Below, in pieces: positions 52,278-61,869 of a stretch of 64,000 nt of DNA. Numbering within the stretch: the stretch's first letter is position 1; each line of letters starts with the position of its first letter. The translations under genes and the position numbers were made by a program. The notes beneath the pieces were generated by a model, which did not search any database, was not told where the DNA came from, and worked only from the letters and a program-made list of their open reading frames with translations. Source of the DNA: DASXKD01 sp963703605 (GTDB lineage Bacteria; Actinomycetota; Actinomycetes; Streptosporangiales; Streptosporangiaceae); NCBI GenBank assembly GCA_963703605.1, contig CAVPFC010000040.1:248001-312000 (forward strand), in the 5' to 3' direction.

Positions 52278-53867
52278 ATGAGCACCAGCCCCGGGGTGTC
52301 CAGCAACACCGAACAAGATGCCGCCGACCTGGCCCAGTTCGGGTACAAGCAGGAGCTGAGACGCGGGCTCGGGCTGTTCAGCTCGTGGGCGGTCGCGTTC
52401 AGCTATATCTCGCCCTCGACCGGCATCTTCACGCTGTTCGCCCTCGGCCTGACCACCCTCGGCGGGGTTTTCATCTGGACCTGGCCGGTGGTGGCTCTTG
52501 GCCAGTTCATCATCGCGCTCAACTTCGCGGAGGTGACCAGCCACTACCCGGTCGCGGGCTCGGTGTTCCAGTGGACCAAATACATGGCCAACCGCAGCTA
52601 TTCGTGGTTCACCGGCTGGATCTACCTGTTCGCGGGGATCCTGACGGTGACCGCCGTGGTCGCGACGTTGCCGCTGGCGCTCATCCCGGCGCTGAACGGC
52701 CTCGGCTGGCACAGCCTGGGCCTGACCCTGCACACCGAGCTGGTGTTCGCGCTGATCACCCTGGTGGTGATCATGGTGCTGAACATCTACGGCGTCAAGC
52801 TGGTCGCGCTGATCAACAACACCGGCGTGGTGTTCGAGATCCTCGGCATGTTCGTGTTCGCGATCATCCTGATGGCCTTCCACAACCACCAGGGCTTCAA
52901 GGTCGTGACCGACAGCGCGGGCTTCCACGTCGGGCCGAGCAGCTTCCTGGCCGCGATGTTCATGTCCCTGTTCGTCATCTACGGCTTCGACACCGCGTCC
53001 ACGCTGGCGGAGGAAACCCGCGACCCGCGCCGGGCGGCGCCGAAGGCCGTGCTCTACTCGATCGTGGGCGCGTTCATCATCGGGGGCGTGTTCCTGCTCG
53101 GCACGCTGATGGCCATTCCGAACACGCTCAACGGCAAGCCGTTCGGCCTGACCGGGGCGATCGGGGCGAACAGCGGACTGGGCTGGTCCCCCGCGAACAT
53201 CATCACCGCCAACTTCCCGACCGCGTTCGCCACGCTCTACCTGTTTGTGGTCTCGGCCGCGATCTTCGTCTGCTGCCTGTCCATCATGGCGGCGACGATC
53301 CGGCTCTGCTTTGGGATGGCGCGCGACAACCAGCTGCCCATTTCCAAGCCACTGTCCCGGGTGTCGCGAAGCCTGCACACGCCGGTCTGGACCTGCATCG
53401 TGGTCGCCTTGCTGTCGGCTGTTCCCTTCATCCAGTACTCGGGTGCCGGGATCATCGCGATCGCGGCGACCGGCATGATCTACATGAGCTACTTTCTCGG
53501 CAACATCGCGATCATGCGCGCCCGGGCCAAGGGCTGGCCCAAGGCAACCGCGCCGTTCCGGCTCGGCCGGTGGGGCCTGCTGGTCAACATCCTTGGCCTG
53601 CTCTACGGCGGCGCGATGCTCATCAACTTCGCCTGGCCCCGCGCGGCCAGCAACCCCAAGCCGGAACAGACGGCCGGCTCGCTCGACTTCCACATCGGGT
53701 TCCTGAACAAGATCCCGATCCTGTGGACGGTGTTCATCTTCATAGTTCTGATCGGGGCCATCTACTATCTAGCAGTGGGCCGCCGCAAGGAGTTCGCGCC
53801 GGTGATCGCGCCGGCAGGCGATGACGCGCCGCTGGTGTCCGGCGCGGCGAGCCGCCCAGAAGGGTGA
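52278..53867 (+). CDS. APC-superfamily amino acid/choline permease
   Basis: The 529-residue protein has about 12 membrane segments, beginning with a cytosolic N-terminus and the substrate-binding helix SSWAVAFSYISPSTGIFTLFALGL, and a helix with FVIYGFDTASTLAEETRDPRRAAPKAVL (consensus of the ACT/BAT subgroup, relatives of GABA and yeast choline permeases). ATG 52278 follows GGAAGGA. The ORF start at 52257 is less likely. Transport of choline, GABA or a methylated glycine fits the neighbours. The regulator gene begins at or shortly after its stop. Confidence 0.88.
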   Translation: MSTSPGVSSNTEQDAADLAQFGYKQELRRGLGLFSSWAVAFSYISPSTGIFTLFALGLTTLGGVFIWTWPVVALGQFIIALNFAEVTSHYPVAGSVFQWTKYMANRSYSWFTGWIYLFAGILTVTAVVATLPLALIPALNGLGWHSLGLTLHTELVFALITLVVIMVLNIYGVKLVALINNTGVVFEILGMFVFAIILMAFHNHQGFKVVTDSAGFHVGPSSFLAAMFMSLFVIYGFDTASTLAEETRDPRRAAPKAVLYSIVGAFIIGGVFLLGTLMAIPNTLNGKPFGLTGAIGANSGLGWSPANIITANFPTAFATLYLFVVSAAIFVCCLSIMAATIRLCFGMARDNQLPISKPLSRVSRSLHTPVWTCIVVALLSAVPFIQYSGAGIIAIAATGMIYMSYFLGNIAIMRARAKGWPKATAPFRLGRWGLLVNILGLLYGGAMLINFAWPRAASNPKPEQTAGSLDFHIGFLNKIPILWTVFIFIVLIGAIYYLAVGRRKEFAPVIAPAGDDAPLVSGAASRPEG

Positions 53868-53992
53868 ATGACAGCTTCAATGACGTCCCACCCAGCGGCG
53901 CGGTGCCGCTTAACGACGGGCTCCCCGGACGCGGGCCAGGTTCCGGCGCCGGGTACCACGCCGTTGGCGTAAGGCAGGAAAATGGGCTGAGC

Positions 53993-54802
53993 ATGCCGCC
54001 ACTCCCCCGGTCCCGGTCCGCGCCCGCCGCGCCAGAGATTCTCGGCCCGGCCCCACCGGCGATCGTGCGGGGCCCGGGGACCACGGTGCACGCCCAGATA
54101 GAGGACTGGCTGGCCGAGCTGATCTCGGTCGGCCGCCTCGCCCCCGGCGACCGGATGCCGACCGAGCAGGACCTGGCGGCGTGGCTGGGCGTCAGCCGGA
54201 TGACGCTGCGGCACGCGCTGGCCAGCCTCGCCCGGCGGGGGCTGGTCACCCGGACGGTGGGCCGCAAGGGCGGCACGTTCGTCGCCGAGTCCAAGCTGGA
54301 GCAGGACCTCACCACGCTGGCTGGCTTCTCCGAGCAGCTACGGCGGCACGGCATGGTCGCCGGGGCCAGGGTTCTGTCCGCCGCCGAACGGCCGGCCGGC
54401 CCGGTCGCCGCGGCCGCCCTGGAGCTTGCCGAGGGCGCCCCGCTGTACGAGGTACGCCGGGTCCGCCTCGGCAACGGCAAGCCCATCGCGCTCGAGCACT
54501 CGCTGTTCCCGGCCGCCGTGTTCCCCGGCATGCTGCAATGCCGGCTCGACGGGTCGCTCTACGAGCTGCTCGAGGCCAAGTACGGACGGCGCCCCTTCCG
54601 GGCCAGGGAGCGGCTGGAGCCGGTCACCGCCGGGGTCAGGGAGGCGGAGGCGCTGGAGGTGAAGGAGGGCGCGGCGCTCATGCTGGTCGAGCGGACCGCC
54701 TACTCCGACGAGGGCCTGCCGGTCGAGTTCGCCCGCGACCTGTTCCGCGGCGACCGCACCCGGCTGATCATGTGGACCTCGGAGCTGCCCGCCCGGCTCT
54801 GA
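53993..54802 (+). CDS. GntR regulator with UTRA ligand-binding domain (HutC family)
   Basis: The 269-residue protein has a winged helix (VHAQIEDWLAELISVGRLAPGDRMPTEQDLAAWLGVSRMTLRHALASLARRGL) followed by a UTRA domain (LAGFSEQLRRHGMVAGARVLS, PLYEVRRVRLGNGKPIALEHSLFP). This family binds GTCTAGAC-type operators, and two of these lie in the divergent promoter at 52154 and 52205. The start may be ATG 53993 with AGGAAAATGGG upstream, or GTG 53864, which overlaps the permease stop and adds 43 low-complexity residues. It is co-transcribed with the permease. Confidence 0.85.
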   Translation: MPPLPRSRSAPAAPEILGPAPPAIVRGPGTTVHAQIEDWLAELISVGRLAPGDRMPTEQDLAAWLGVSRMTLRHALASLARRGLVTRTVGRKGGTFVAESKLEQDLTTLAGFSEQLRRHGMVAGARVLSAAERPAGPVAAAALELAEGAPLYEVRRVRLGNGKPIALEHSLFPAAVFPGMLQCRLDGSLYELLEAKYGRRPFRARERLEPVTAGVREAEALEVKEGAALMLVERTAYSDEGLPVEFARDLFRGDRTRLIMWTSELPARL

Positions 54803-54950
54803 CGCCAAACGAGACACTGGTCACAGACCGGGCCGGGTTGGAAATACCCCAGACGGGCATCTGTTGACGCTGACCGGCACCCGACTTAATCTACAAAGCG
54901 GGTCGGAATTCTCGACTTAGCCAGACGGCTCAGCCCAGGAGGTAGCCCCC

Positions 54951-55943
54951 GTGGCCTTGCCGGACTTCTTCATCAGCGGCGCCCCGAAGGCGGGGACCAC
55001 CGCCCTGCATGCGGCGCTGGCCGCACACCCCGCCCTGTTCATGTCGGCGGTCAAGGAGCCCAAGTTCTTCCTCACCGACGGGCCGCCGCCCACCCGCGGC
55101 GGCGGCCCCGGTGACGTGCAGACCTACCGGGAGCACATCTGGCGGCGCGCGGACTACGAGGCGCTGTTCGCCGCCGCGCCGCCCGGCGCGCTGCGCGGCG
55201 AATCGACGCCGTTCTACCTCTACAGCACCGCCGCCCAGGAGCGCATCCAGGCGCTGGTCCCGCACGCCAAGCTCATCGTGATCCTGCGCGACCCGGTCGA
55301 GCGGGCGCACTCGAACTGGACCCACCTGTGGTCGGCCGGGCTGGAGCCGGTCGGCGACTTCGTCCGGGCCTGCGCCGAGGAGGACGCCCGCGTCGCCGCC
55401 GGCTGGGCGGAGTTCTGGCACTACACGCGGCTCGGCAGGTACGGCGAGCAACTGGAGAACCTGTTCCTGCGTTTCCCCAGGGAGCAGGTGTTCATCCTGC
55501 GGTACCGCTCGCTGATCGACGCCCCGGCGGGCACGCTGGACGACATCTGCGAGTTCCTCGGCGTCCAGCCGGGGATCATCGGCCACGTGCCCCGGCAGAA
55601 CGTGACCGCGCACCCGGCGCCGTCGCTGTCCCACCGGGCCGTGTGCCAGGCTGCTGCGGGGCGCCGCCACGGCAGGCCGGCACCTGCCCGGATCCGCCGA
55701 GCACGGTGCTCACCGAGCCGCTGGAGCGCTTCCTGCAGCAGAACGCGGGCCGCCGCCAGCCCCTGACCTGGGAGCAGCGGCAGGCGTTGCTGCCGTACTT
55801 CGAGGACGACATCCGGCTGCTGGAACGGCTTACCGAGGCCTATTTCGGGGACTGGTTGCAGCCGCGGGAGCGGTCCGGCGGGCTGGTGGGCGCCCGGCCG
55901 ACCGGGCAGCGCCAGGCCCGCAACGGCCGGCCGCGCTCGCTAG
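54951..55943 (+). pseudogene. PAPS-dependent sulfotransferase, disrupted by +1 frameshifts
   Basis: GTG 54951 follows GGAGG. The protein has the PAPS 5'-phosphosulfate loop FFISGAPKAGTTALHAALAAHP and the 3'-phosphate motif LIVILRDPVERAHSNWTHLW, both in the first frame. After LSHRAV near 55645 one extra base leads into ARLLRGAATAGRHLPGSA, and a second near 55703 leads into STVLTEPLERFLQQN and LTEAYFGDWL. A third shift would be needed to reach the TAG at 55941, so the end is approximate. The acceptor is unknown. It is a single plus-strand gene between the GntR regulator and a convergent operon. Confidence 0.7.
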
Positions 55944-55964
55944 GCCCTCGTCAGCCCGGCCTCG

Positions 55965-56897
55965 TCAGGCCGGGCCGCGCAGCTCGGTGCGCAGCTCGTG
56001 CGCGCCGTCGGGCCTGGTCATCTCGTAGTAGAGGCGGCGCCGGCCGTCGGGCAGATCAAGAATGTCGAGGTAGCGCAGTCCCCGGCCGGCGTAGGGCGAC
56101 TCGGCGGCGGGGGCTTCGCCGAGCGCCGCCAGCGAGTCCGGCCCGGTCCCGGTGGCGACGCCGGTGCGCTCCTCGTAGTTCTCCGCCGCGGTGGCGCGCC
56201 CGTCGTAGAACGCGATGACCGTCTCGCCGTCCTCGACGACCGAGGTGACCCTGGTGCCCCGGGAGTCCCAGTACCCGGGGCGGCCGCTGAGCGCGGTGCC
56301 GTGCCAGGTCCAGTCCAGCCCGTTGGTCCCGGTCGCGTACTCGGTCACCATCTGGTCGGCGTCGGCGGGATCGGCCAGCGGGTGGCAGCAGGCCCAAAGC
56401 TGCCAGGTGCCGTTCCGCCAGCGGATCACCGGGTCTTTGATCCCCGTCTTGGCGTCGCCGGGGAGCACGACGACGCGGCGGGTCACGTCGAACTCGGCCG
56501 GGTGATCGGCTTCCATCAACTCGACCTGCCAGTGCTTGGTGCCGGGGGTGGCGCAGCTCAGGTACAGCCGCCACCGCCCGGAGGGGTCGCGGACCAGCCC
56601 GGGCCGCTCCAGCGAATCGGCACCGGTCTGTTCGCGCTGGATCGTGGTGAGCGTCTCGAACCGCACGCCGTCCACCGACCGCGCCACGGCCACGGCATAA
56701 CCCCGGCCGGCCTGGAGCGGGCGGCGCAGCCGGTAGGCGAGATAGATCCCGTCGTCCCCCAGCGCCGCGCTCGGGGCGCCGGCCCAATGGCCAGCGCCGT
56801 CACCGGGCGGCGCTATGACAACCGTCGACTCATCCGGGCGCGGCAGGAGCGACGCTCCCGGCCACCCGGCTTGCTCGGCCCGCTCACTATTAATCAT
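55965..56897 (-). CDS. Five-bladed beta-propeller glycosidase-like protein
   Basis: The 310-residue protein shows repeating blade motifs such as YLAYRLRRPLQAGRGYAVAVARSVDG, LERPGLVRDPSGRWRLYLSCAT, KDPVIRWRNGTWQLWACC and GTRVTSVVEDGETVIAFYDGR, typical of GH43/62/68/130-type propellers. The acidic residues (D in DPVIRW, E in LERPGLV) could be catalytic, but no subfamily is certain. No signal peptide is present. The ATG overlaps the stop of the PucR-type gene upstream (ATGA), so the regulator may respond to a sugar metabolite. Confidence 0.65.
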   Translation of the reverse strand: MINSERAEQAGWPGASLLPRPDESTVVIAPPGDGAGHWAGAPSAALGDDGIYLAYRLRRPLQAGRGYAVAVARSVDGVRFETLTTIQREQTGADSLERPGLVRDPSGRWRLYLSCATPGTKHWQVELMEADHPAEFDVTRRVVVLPGDAKTGIKDPVIRWRNGTWQLWACCHPLADPADADQMVTEYATGTNGLDWTWHGTALSGRPGYWDSRGTRVTSVVEDGETVIAFYDGRATAAENYEERTGVATGTGPDSLAALGEAPAAESPYAGRGLRYLDILDLPDGRRRLYYEMTRPDGAHELRTELRGPA

Positions 56898-58150
56898 ATC
56901 GGAATACTAGACAGTTCGGAGCCCTCCTGCCGCGGGAAATGCTGTGCCCGGTCCCGCAACCGCGTGGCACGCAGGACGAGTTCCATGGCGAAACGCGCGT
57001 CCGGGTCGTCGAGCTGGCCGCCGAGGGTCTGCTCCAGCTTACGCATCCGGTACCGCACCGTCTGCGGGTGCACGCAGAGGCGGTCGGCCATCTCGGCGGC
57101 GGTTCCCCTGGTCTCCAGCCAGATCCCGAACGTCTCCATGAGCCTGTCCCGCTGCGCCGGGCTGAGCGCGGCGAGCGCTCCGAGGCGGCGCTTGCCGAGC
57201 TGGCCGATCAGCGCCTCGTCCGCGAGCAGCCAGAGCTCGACCAGGTACTCCTCGCAGAACGTCACCTGGCCGTCGCCGATGATCCCGGCCCGGCTCAGCG
57301 TCAGGGCCCGCCGCGCCCAGCGGAGCGAGTCCGCGGCGTCGGTGAGGGGAACGCTGAGCCCGACGGCCGCGCGGCGCCCGCCGAGCGCGCTCTCAAGCGC
57401 CGGGCCGCGGCAGGGCTCCACCTCGCCGGGGAGCAGCAGGTGAGGCTGAGAGCCGGACAGGTCGGCCAGGGCGTTCGCGGGCAGCACCGACGCCCGGCCG
57501 GGGCCGGGTTCGACCGCGATGAGGGTGACCTCCTCCGGCACCTGCCAGCCGACCAGCTCGGCAAGCTCGGTGATCGCCCGGGGGGGCGCCGGCGGCCGCT
57601 CCAGGATGAGCCGCAGCAGGCGGTGCCGCCACTCGTCCTGCGACTGCGCCGAGCGGGCCTTCGCTTCCAGGTAACCCTGGAGTGACAGCGAGGCCAGCTC
57701 GTCCATGAACGCGAGCATCGCGTCCGCGACCATGGACATCACCGGCGAGGGGGCCGCGCAGCGCAGGCCCACGTCCATCACCCGCCGCCAGGCGACGTGC
57801 ACGCCGGTCCGGTACGCGGCCTGGAGGCTGTCCAGGCTCCGCCCCTCCAGCGCCTCGTACTGGCCCAGCCTGCGGCACATCTGGTCCCGCTCGTCGTGCG
57901 GTGCCGAGGGATCGGCGACCGAGTCGAAGAACGAGGTGAGCGCGCGCTGCACGCCGGCCCGCAGCGCCTGGCCGTACGGCCCGTTCATCGGCCGCGCATA
58001 CTCCGGGATCTTGTCCCGGATCTCGGCGATGATCTCCCGGGCGAGGTCCGGCAGCTCCGGGCGCATGATCGCGGCGAGCTGCGACGGCCGCATGACCGGC
58101 GGCTCGCCCGCCGGGCCAGGCTCGGGCGTCTTGGGGGCATGCTCTGGCAC
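56894..58150 (-). CDS. PucR/CdaR-type helix-turn-helix regulator
   Basis: The 418-residue protein has an N-terminal helical domain resembling RsbRD (AREIIAEIRDKIPEYARPMNGPYGQALRAGVQRAL), a middle GGDEF-like CdaR region, and a C-terminal PucR helix-turn-helix (MEMADRLCVHPQTVRYRMRKLEQTLG, with VRYR). Members of this large actinobacterial group regulate adjacent catabolic or antibiotic genes. It overlaps the glycosidase-like gene and is divergent from the secreted protein gene at 58411. Confidence 0.85.
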   Translation of the reverse strand: MPEHAPKTPEPGPAGEPPVMRPSQLAAIMRPELPDLAREIIAEIRDKIPEYARPMNGPYGQALRAGVQRALTSFFDSVADPSAPHDERDQMCRRLGQYEALEGRSLDSLQAAYRTGVHVAWRRVMDVGLRCAAPSPVMSMVADAMLAFMDELASLSLQGYLEAKARSAQSQDEWRHRLLRLILERPPAPPRAITELAELVGWQVPEEVTLIAVEPGPGRASVLPANALADLSGSQPHLLLPGEVEPCRGPALESALGGRRAAVGLSVPLTDAADSLRWARRALTLSRAGIIGDGQVTFCEEYLVELWLLADEALIGQLGKRRLGALAALSPAQRDRLMETFGIWLETRGTAAEMADRLCVHPQTVRYRMRKLEQTLGGQLDDPDARFAMELVLRATRLRDRAQHFPRQEGSELSSIPI

Positions 58151-58310
58151 AGTTCCGACCGTAACGCCACATTGCGCCCCTCAGCGCGTCAGGGCCGCAT
58201 CCGTCCAGCTTGTGGGGCCTCATTGGGCCTGGTGAGAGTCGCGGCCGGCGGCTAAAATGCCCACTTCATCCGCAGATGCCCTTGCGCGTGGATGTAACAG
58301 GGCCGTAACG

Positions 58311-58322
58311 TACTCGCCAGTA
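58311..58322. promoter_or_regulatory. Shared palindrome upstream of secreted protein A1
   Basis: TACTCGCCAGTA preceded by GCCGTAACG lies 89 bases before the start of the gene at 58411. The same GCCGTAACG-TACTCGC-AGTA block occurs at 61772-61783, and TACTGGCCAGTA is at 63666-63677. Confidence 0.55.
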
Positions 58323-58410
58323 GCTAAGCTGCAAGAGCGCAGCATAGGAGATCCGCGCCCTGGCGACCCGGGAGCGCCAGCCGGATCCAGGCAAGGAGGA
58401 GTACCCCCTT

Positions 58411-59058
58411 ATGCGCACACGCATCGGCAAAGTTCTCTTTACGGGCGCGGCAGCAGCCCTGGCAATCGGCTTCTGCGCCTCGACGGCGCTGGCGACGTCG
58501 GCGACGACCCTCACGGTGAAGGTCACCGGCGGCGGGTCGTACACCGCGAAGTCCACCAAGACGACGCTTACGGACAACGGGGTCAGCGTGACCTGCACCG
58601 GGTCCAAGGCGGGCGGGACCATCGCGAGCAAGACCTACACCAAGAAGACCCCGCCGGTGAAGGTCGGCACCTCTTCGAGCCTCAGCTTCACCGGCTGCAC
58701 CGGCCCGCTGGGGAACGTCACGGTCAAGGTCAGCGGCCTTCCGTACAGCGTCAAGGCCGACTCCGTGACCAACAGCAAGGGCGAGACGGCGAGCATCGTG
58801 ACCGGCGCGAACACCTCGGTGTCCATGACCGGCTGCTCGTTCAACGTGACCGGCGAGGCACCGGGTTACTACAAAAACAGCAACCACACGCTGAACCTCA
58901 CCTCCACCCCGCCCGTCAAGCTGCTGACCGCGAAGCAGCGGCTGACGGTCAGCAACGTGAACGGCTGCGCGGGCCTGGTCAACAATGGTGACCACCCGAC
59001 CTACACCAGCACCTACACCGTCAGCAGGGCCATCGTGATCAAGGCCACCTCGCCCTGA
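58411..59058 (+). CDS. Small secreted protein, family A copy 1
   Basis: The 215-residue product has a signal peptide (ending STALA-TSA) and a beta-rich mature domain with three or four Cys (VSVTCTGS, FTGCTGPLG, TGCSFNVTG, NGCAGLVNNGDHP). It begins TLTVKVTGGGSYTAKSTKTTLTDNG. It is clearly homologous to the protein at 61870 (same order of Cys motifs and ends in STYT(V/L)SRA). AAGGAGGAG precedes ATG 58411. The function is unknown and a surface or secreted structural role is plausible. A strong terminator follows. Confidence 0.75.
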   Translation: MRTRIGKVLFTGAAAALAIGFCASTALATSATTLTVKVTGGGSYTAKSTKTTLTDNGVSVTCTGSKAGGTIASKTYTKKTPPVKVGTSSSLSFTGCTGPLGNVTVKVSGLPYSVKADSVTNSKGETASIVTGANTSVSMTGCSFNVTGEAPGYYKNSNHTLNLTSTPPVKLLTAKQRLTVSNVNGCAGLVNNGDHPTYTSTYTVSRAIVIKATSP

Positions 59059-59092
59059 CCACCGCCAGGTGACGGAACAGACCGGTAAGTGA

Positions 59093-59127
59093 GCCGCCGG
59101 CCCCGGGGATCACCCGGGGCCGGCGGC
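59093..59127 (+). terminator. Strong hairpin after secreted protein A1
   Basis: Fifteen-base perfect arms GCCGCCGGCCCCGGG and CCCGGGGCCGGCGGC flank GATCA, 34 bases after the stop. Confidence 0.75.
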
Positions 59128-59246
59128 TTCGCCGTCCGGGCGGCCGGATCCCGGGCGGCGACGGCAGATATCCGGATAACGTTCACAGGCTGGAAGGGTG
59201 ACGAAGCGCTCCGGCTGACCGAGGGCCGTGAGGAGGCGAGGGCTGG

Positions 59247-60804
59247 TTGACGAGCATGCTGCGGCGGAGGCTGCCTGGTACCAGGCTGACGGCTGTCGTC
59301 TGCGGGCTCGCGCTCGCGGTGGGGACACTGGTCAGCGCCTCGGACGTGCTGGCCGACCCCACTCCGACCGTGTTGCAGGCCGATACACGCGCACCTGGCC
59401 TACCGCTGCCGGTTCCCGGGGGGTCCCGGGCCCGGCCGGCGTCACGCTGGCGGGCACCCTCCCGGCCACCGCGCCCGCCGGCCAGCCCATCGAACTGTCC
59501 GGGCTGCGCACCATGGTGACGTTCCCGCGCTCCGCGGTGGCCCGCCTGCGCAGGCTCGGCGCCACCGCGGTCACCGCCCGCGACGTGCTGACCGCCACGG
59601 TGGCGGACAACGCGAACGCGGTCACCGCGTTCTGGCCCGGCCGGGTGCGTAAGCCGGTCCCGGTCCCCGCCACCGACCGGCTGCACCTGACGTTCTCCGG
59701 CAAGGTTCCGCCGGTCCGCGCGGGCAAGCCGGGCACGGTCACGTTCACCGCGGCCGGGCTCAGCATCGCGCTCGCCCTGCGCCGGGCCAACGCGGCCCAG
59801 GCCAACCAGGCGGTGCAGACCGTCACCTGCACCCTCGCCCCAGGGCAGGACGCCAAAGTAGCCATGGTCACGGTGACGCCCGCCCCTGCCCGTCTCAACC
59901 GCCCCGGCGGCGCGGACGGCGGACGGCACCTGAAGGGACGAGCCCCGTCAGCCGCCGGCCGCGTCCCCAAAGGATGCACGAAGCGCATCATCCACGGCGG
60001 CATCAGCAACCCTACGCTCGGGTGCGCCTACCTGATCGGATACGCCGACGTCCGTAAGCTCCACGAGTCGGCGCTCGTCGGCCCAGGCCGTGATGGCACC
60101 GCACGGGCGGCGTTTACTGAATGTCGACACCTACGCGACGGACACCTCGACGGTCACGGGCAGCTTCACGTCTTCGTTGCTCCGCGCCGACCTCGACTAT
60201 CACAGCTACTCGAGTTCCCACCGCGCGAGGCCACCTTCCTCGAGTTCGGGTTCGTGCCGGTTTCGGCCGTTCTCCAGTTGTCCGAGACCACATGGCCACA
60301 TCCGCCAATCGAGAACCGGCAGCTGCTATAAGGGATTCTGGGAAACTCCAAGCCGTTCATCTACCGAACCCCTCGTGACGGTGTTTAGCGATCTCAACGA
60401 CGACGTCAGCCGCCAAGTTCCCGGTTCGTCAACATCGGGAACCACCTACCTGACCATCCACGTCTCGCAGGTGACGGTCAACGGTGTGCCACTCAAGTCG
60501 GCCCGGATTGTGGAGTAGGCAAGCCGGTGCAGGCGGTTCTCATCGGCCATGGCATGACGGGCCTCCGCCGACGGGCTATACCCTCGAGAACGGCGGTCCC
60601 CTCACCGGAATCGTCACGATTACCAAGTTCGTGCACTGCGGCGTCGGCGAGAACATCGATCCGCTTTTCAACGCCGCCATCTCCGGGCCCGGCGAATTTC
60701 CAGCTCTTGACACAAGGAACTTTGTGTACCCGAAGCAGGTCGGCAAGCCGGGCTGCCCGCCCACGATACCGAAGCCGCTGCGCCATGTTAACTCCTCAGG
60801 ATGA
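59247..60804 (+). pseudogene. DUF6801-like secreted protein gene with many frame interruptions
   Basis: From ATG 59247 a signal peptide (RLPGTRLTAVVCGLALAVGT to VLADP) is followed by the DUF6801-like segments LAYRCRFPGG, GVTLAGTLPATAPAGQPIELSG, GCAYLIGYADVRKLHESALVGPG, LLNVDTYATDTSTVTGSFTSS, ATFLEFGFVPVSAVLQLSE, TIHVSQVTVNGVPLK and GYTLENGGPLTGIVTITKF. These need at least six or seven shifts (the first three +1, later ones equal to one missing base) to join. Corrected, it would encode about 500 residues secreted between two smaller secreted proteins. Low-quality sequence or genuine decay are both possible. Confidence 0.6.
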
Positions 60805-60960
60805 GCTCCTCGGCTCGTGATCTCCCAATCTCGGGTTGCGCCGACACCTTCAAAGAGGGTGATCGCATTACGATTAAGTCTACCTATCCGTTCAGCATTC
60901 CGGTCAAGATCGATTCGACTTGATCGCTCCCACTCGAATAGTCCACAGGAGGGGTCGCAG

Positions 60961-61600
60961 ATGGGACTGGTTAGAATCTTCCCGAGTTCGGGTCGCAGGC
61001 GCTGGCGCCGCTGCCGGGCTGGTGGCTTTGTGCACCGTGGCGGCCAGCGCCGGGCCGGCGTCGGCGGACGTTGTCGTGCACGCCAAGTACAAGGTGACCG
61101 GGAGCACGTTCATCAAGGCCGGGAACTTCACGGTGCCCCTCGGGCCGGGCAAGCTGGCCTCGACGCTGGACGCGAACACCGGCAAGATCACCGCGACGCT
61201 GACCCTGCCCGAGGCCACCGCGTCGTACAAGCAGGACGGGCTCATCCCGGTCACCGCGACCACGAAGTTCATCAACGACGGGCCGACGACCGGAACCCTC
61301 AACTTCAACGGCGGTGCGGTCAGCACCACGTCGAAGATCACGCTTCAGATCGTGAGCCTCTCGGCGGCCGGGGTGCCCGTGCCCGTCGGCAGTTCCTGCG
61401 AGACCACGCAGCCGGCCATCGTGTCCGTGTCGGGCAAGCCGCCGGCGTTCAACATCCTCAAGGGCGGCAACCTCACCGGGACCTACACGATCCCGCAGTT
61501 CGCCAACTGCGGGCTGGCCACGACGCTTATCAACCTGACGATCCCCGGGGCGGGCAACACGATCACCCTCACGCTCGGCAAGGCCAAGATCACCGGGTAA
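60961..61600 (+). pseudogene. Small secreted protein, family B copy 1, one +1 shift in the signal peptide
   Basis: ATG 60961 follows GGAGG and starts MGLVRIFPSS. One extra base near 60990 is needed to continue into VAGAGAAAGLVALCTVAASAGPASA, a signal peptide. The corrected length is 212 residues, near the 211 of the paralogue at 62713. The mature part (YKVTGSTFIKAGNFTVPLGPGKLASTL to IPQFANCGLATTLINLT) aligns throughout with that protein. A longer in-frame start (TTG 60920) has no ribosome site. Function unknown. Terminator hairpin follows. Confidence 0.65.
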
Positions 61601-61607
61601 CCGGGCC

Positions 61608-61641
61608 GGTCCGGCCCGGCCGGGAACGGCCGGGCCGGACC
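61608..61641 (+). terminator. Hairpin terminator after family B copy 1
   Basis: Fourteen-base arms GGTCCGGCCCGGCC and GGCCGGGCCGGACC begin seven bases beyond the stop. Confidence 0.75.
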
Positions 61642-61771
61642 AAGCAAGGCTGCCGGTTACTCACCTTGTTACAAAGTCTTCTGTGCTACTTGCCCGAACG
61701 TGACAAGGCCGGCGACTAGACGCGCTTTCAGGGGCGGGATCCCTTGCGCGCGATGTTACGCAGCCGTAACG

Positions 61772-61783
61772 TACTCGCGAGTA
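61772..61783. promoter_or_regulatory. Shared palindrome upstream of secreted protein A2
   Basis: TACTCGCGAGTA is a perfect 12-base palindrome preceded by GCCGTAACG, as at 58311. It lies 86 bases before the gene at 61870. Confidence 0.6.
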
Positions 61784-61869
61784 GGGTTCGGTTTCCACCC
61801 ACTGTCCCAGGTCAGCGTGCCTGGTGACAGGCGGACCCGATGCACCCGATCAAGGGAGACGGATGTTCA

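Noticed and set aside
59228..60331. A single intact 367-codon secreted-protein gene
   Set aside because: The frame lacks the signal peptide, which lies in another frame from 59247, and loses the conserved family sequence after about 60080.
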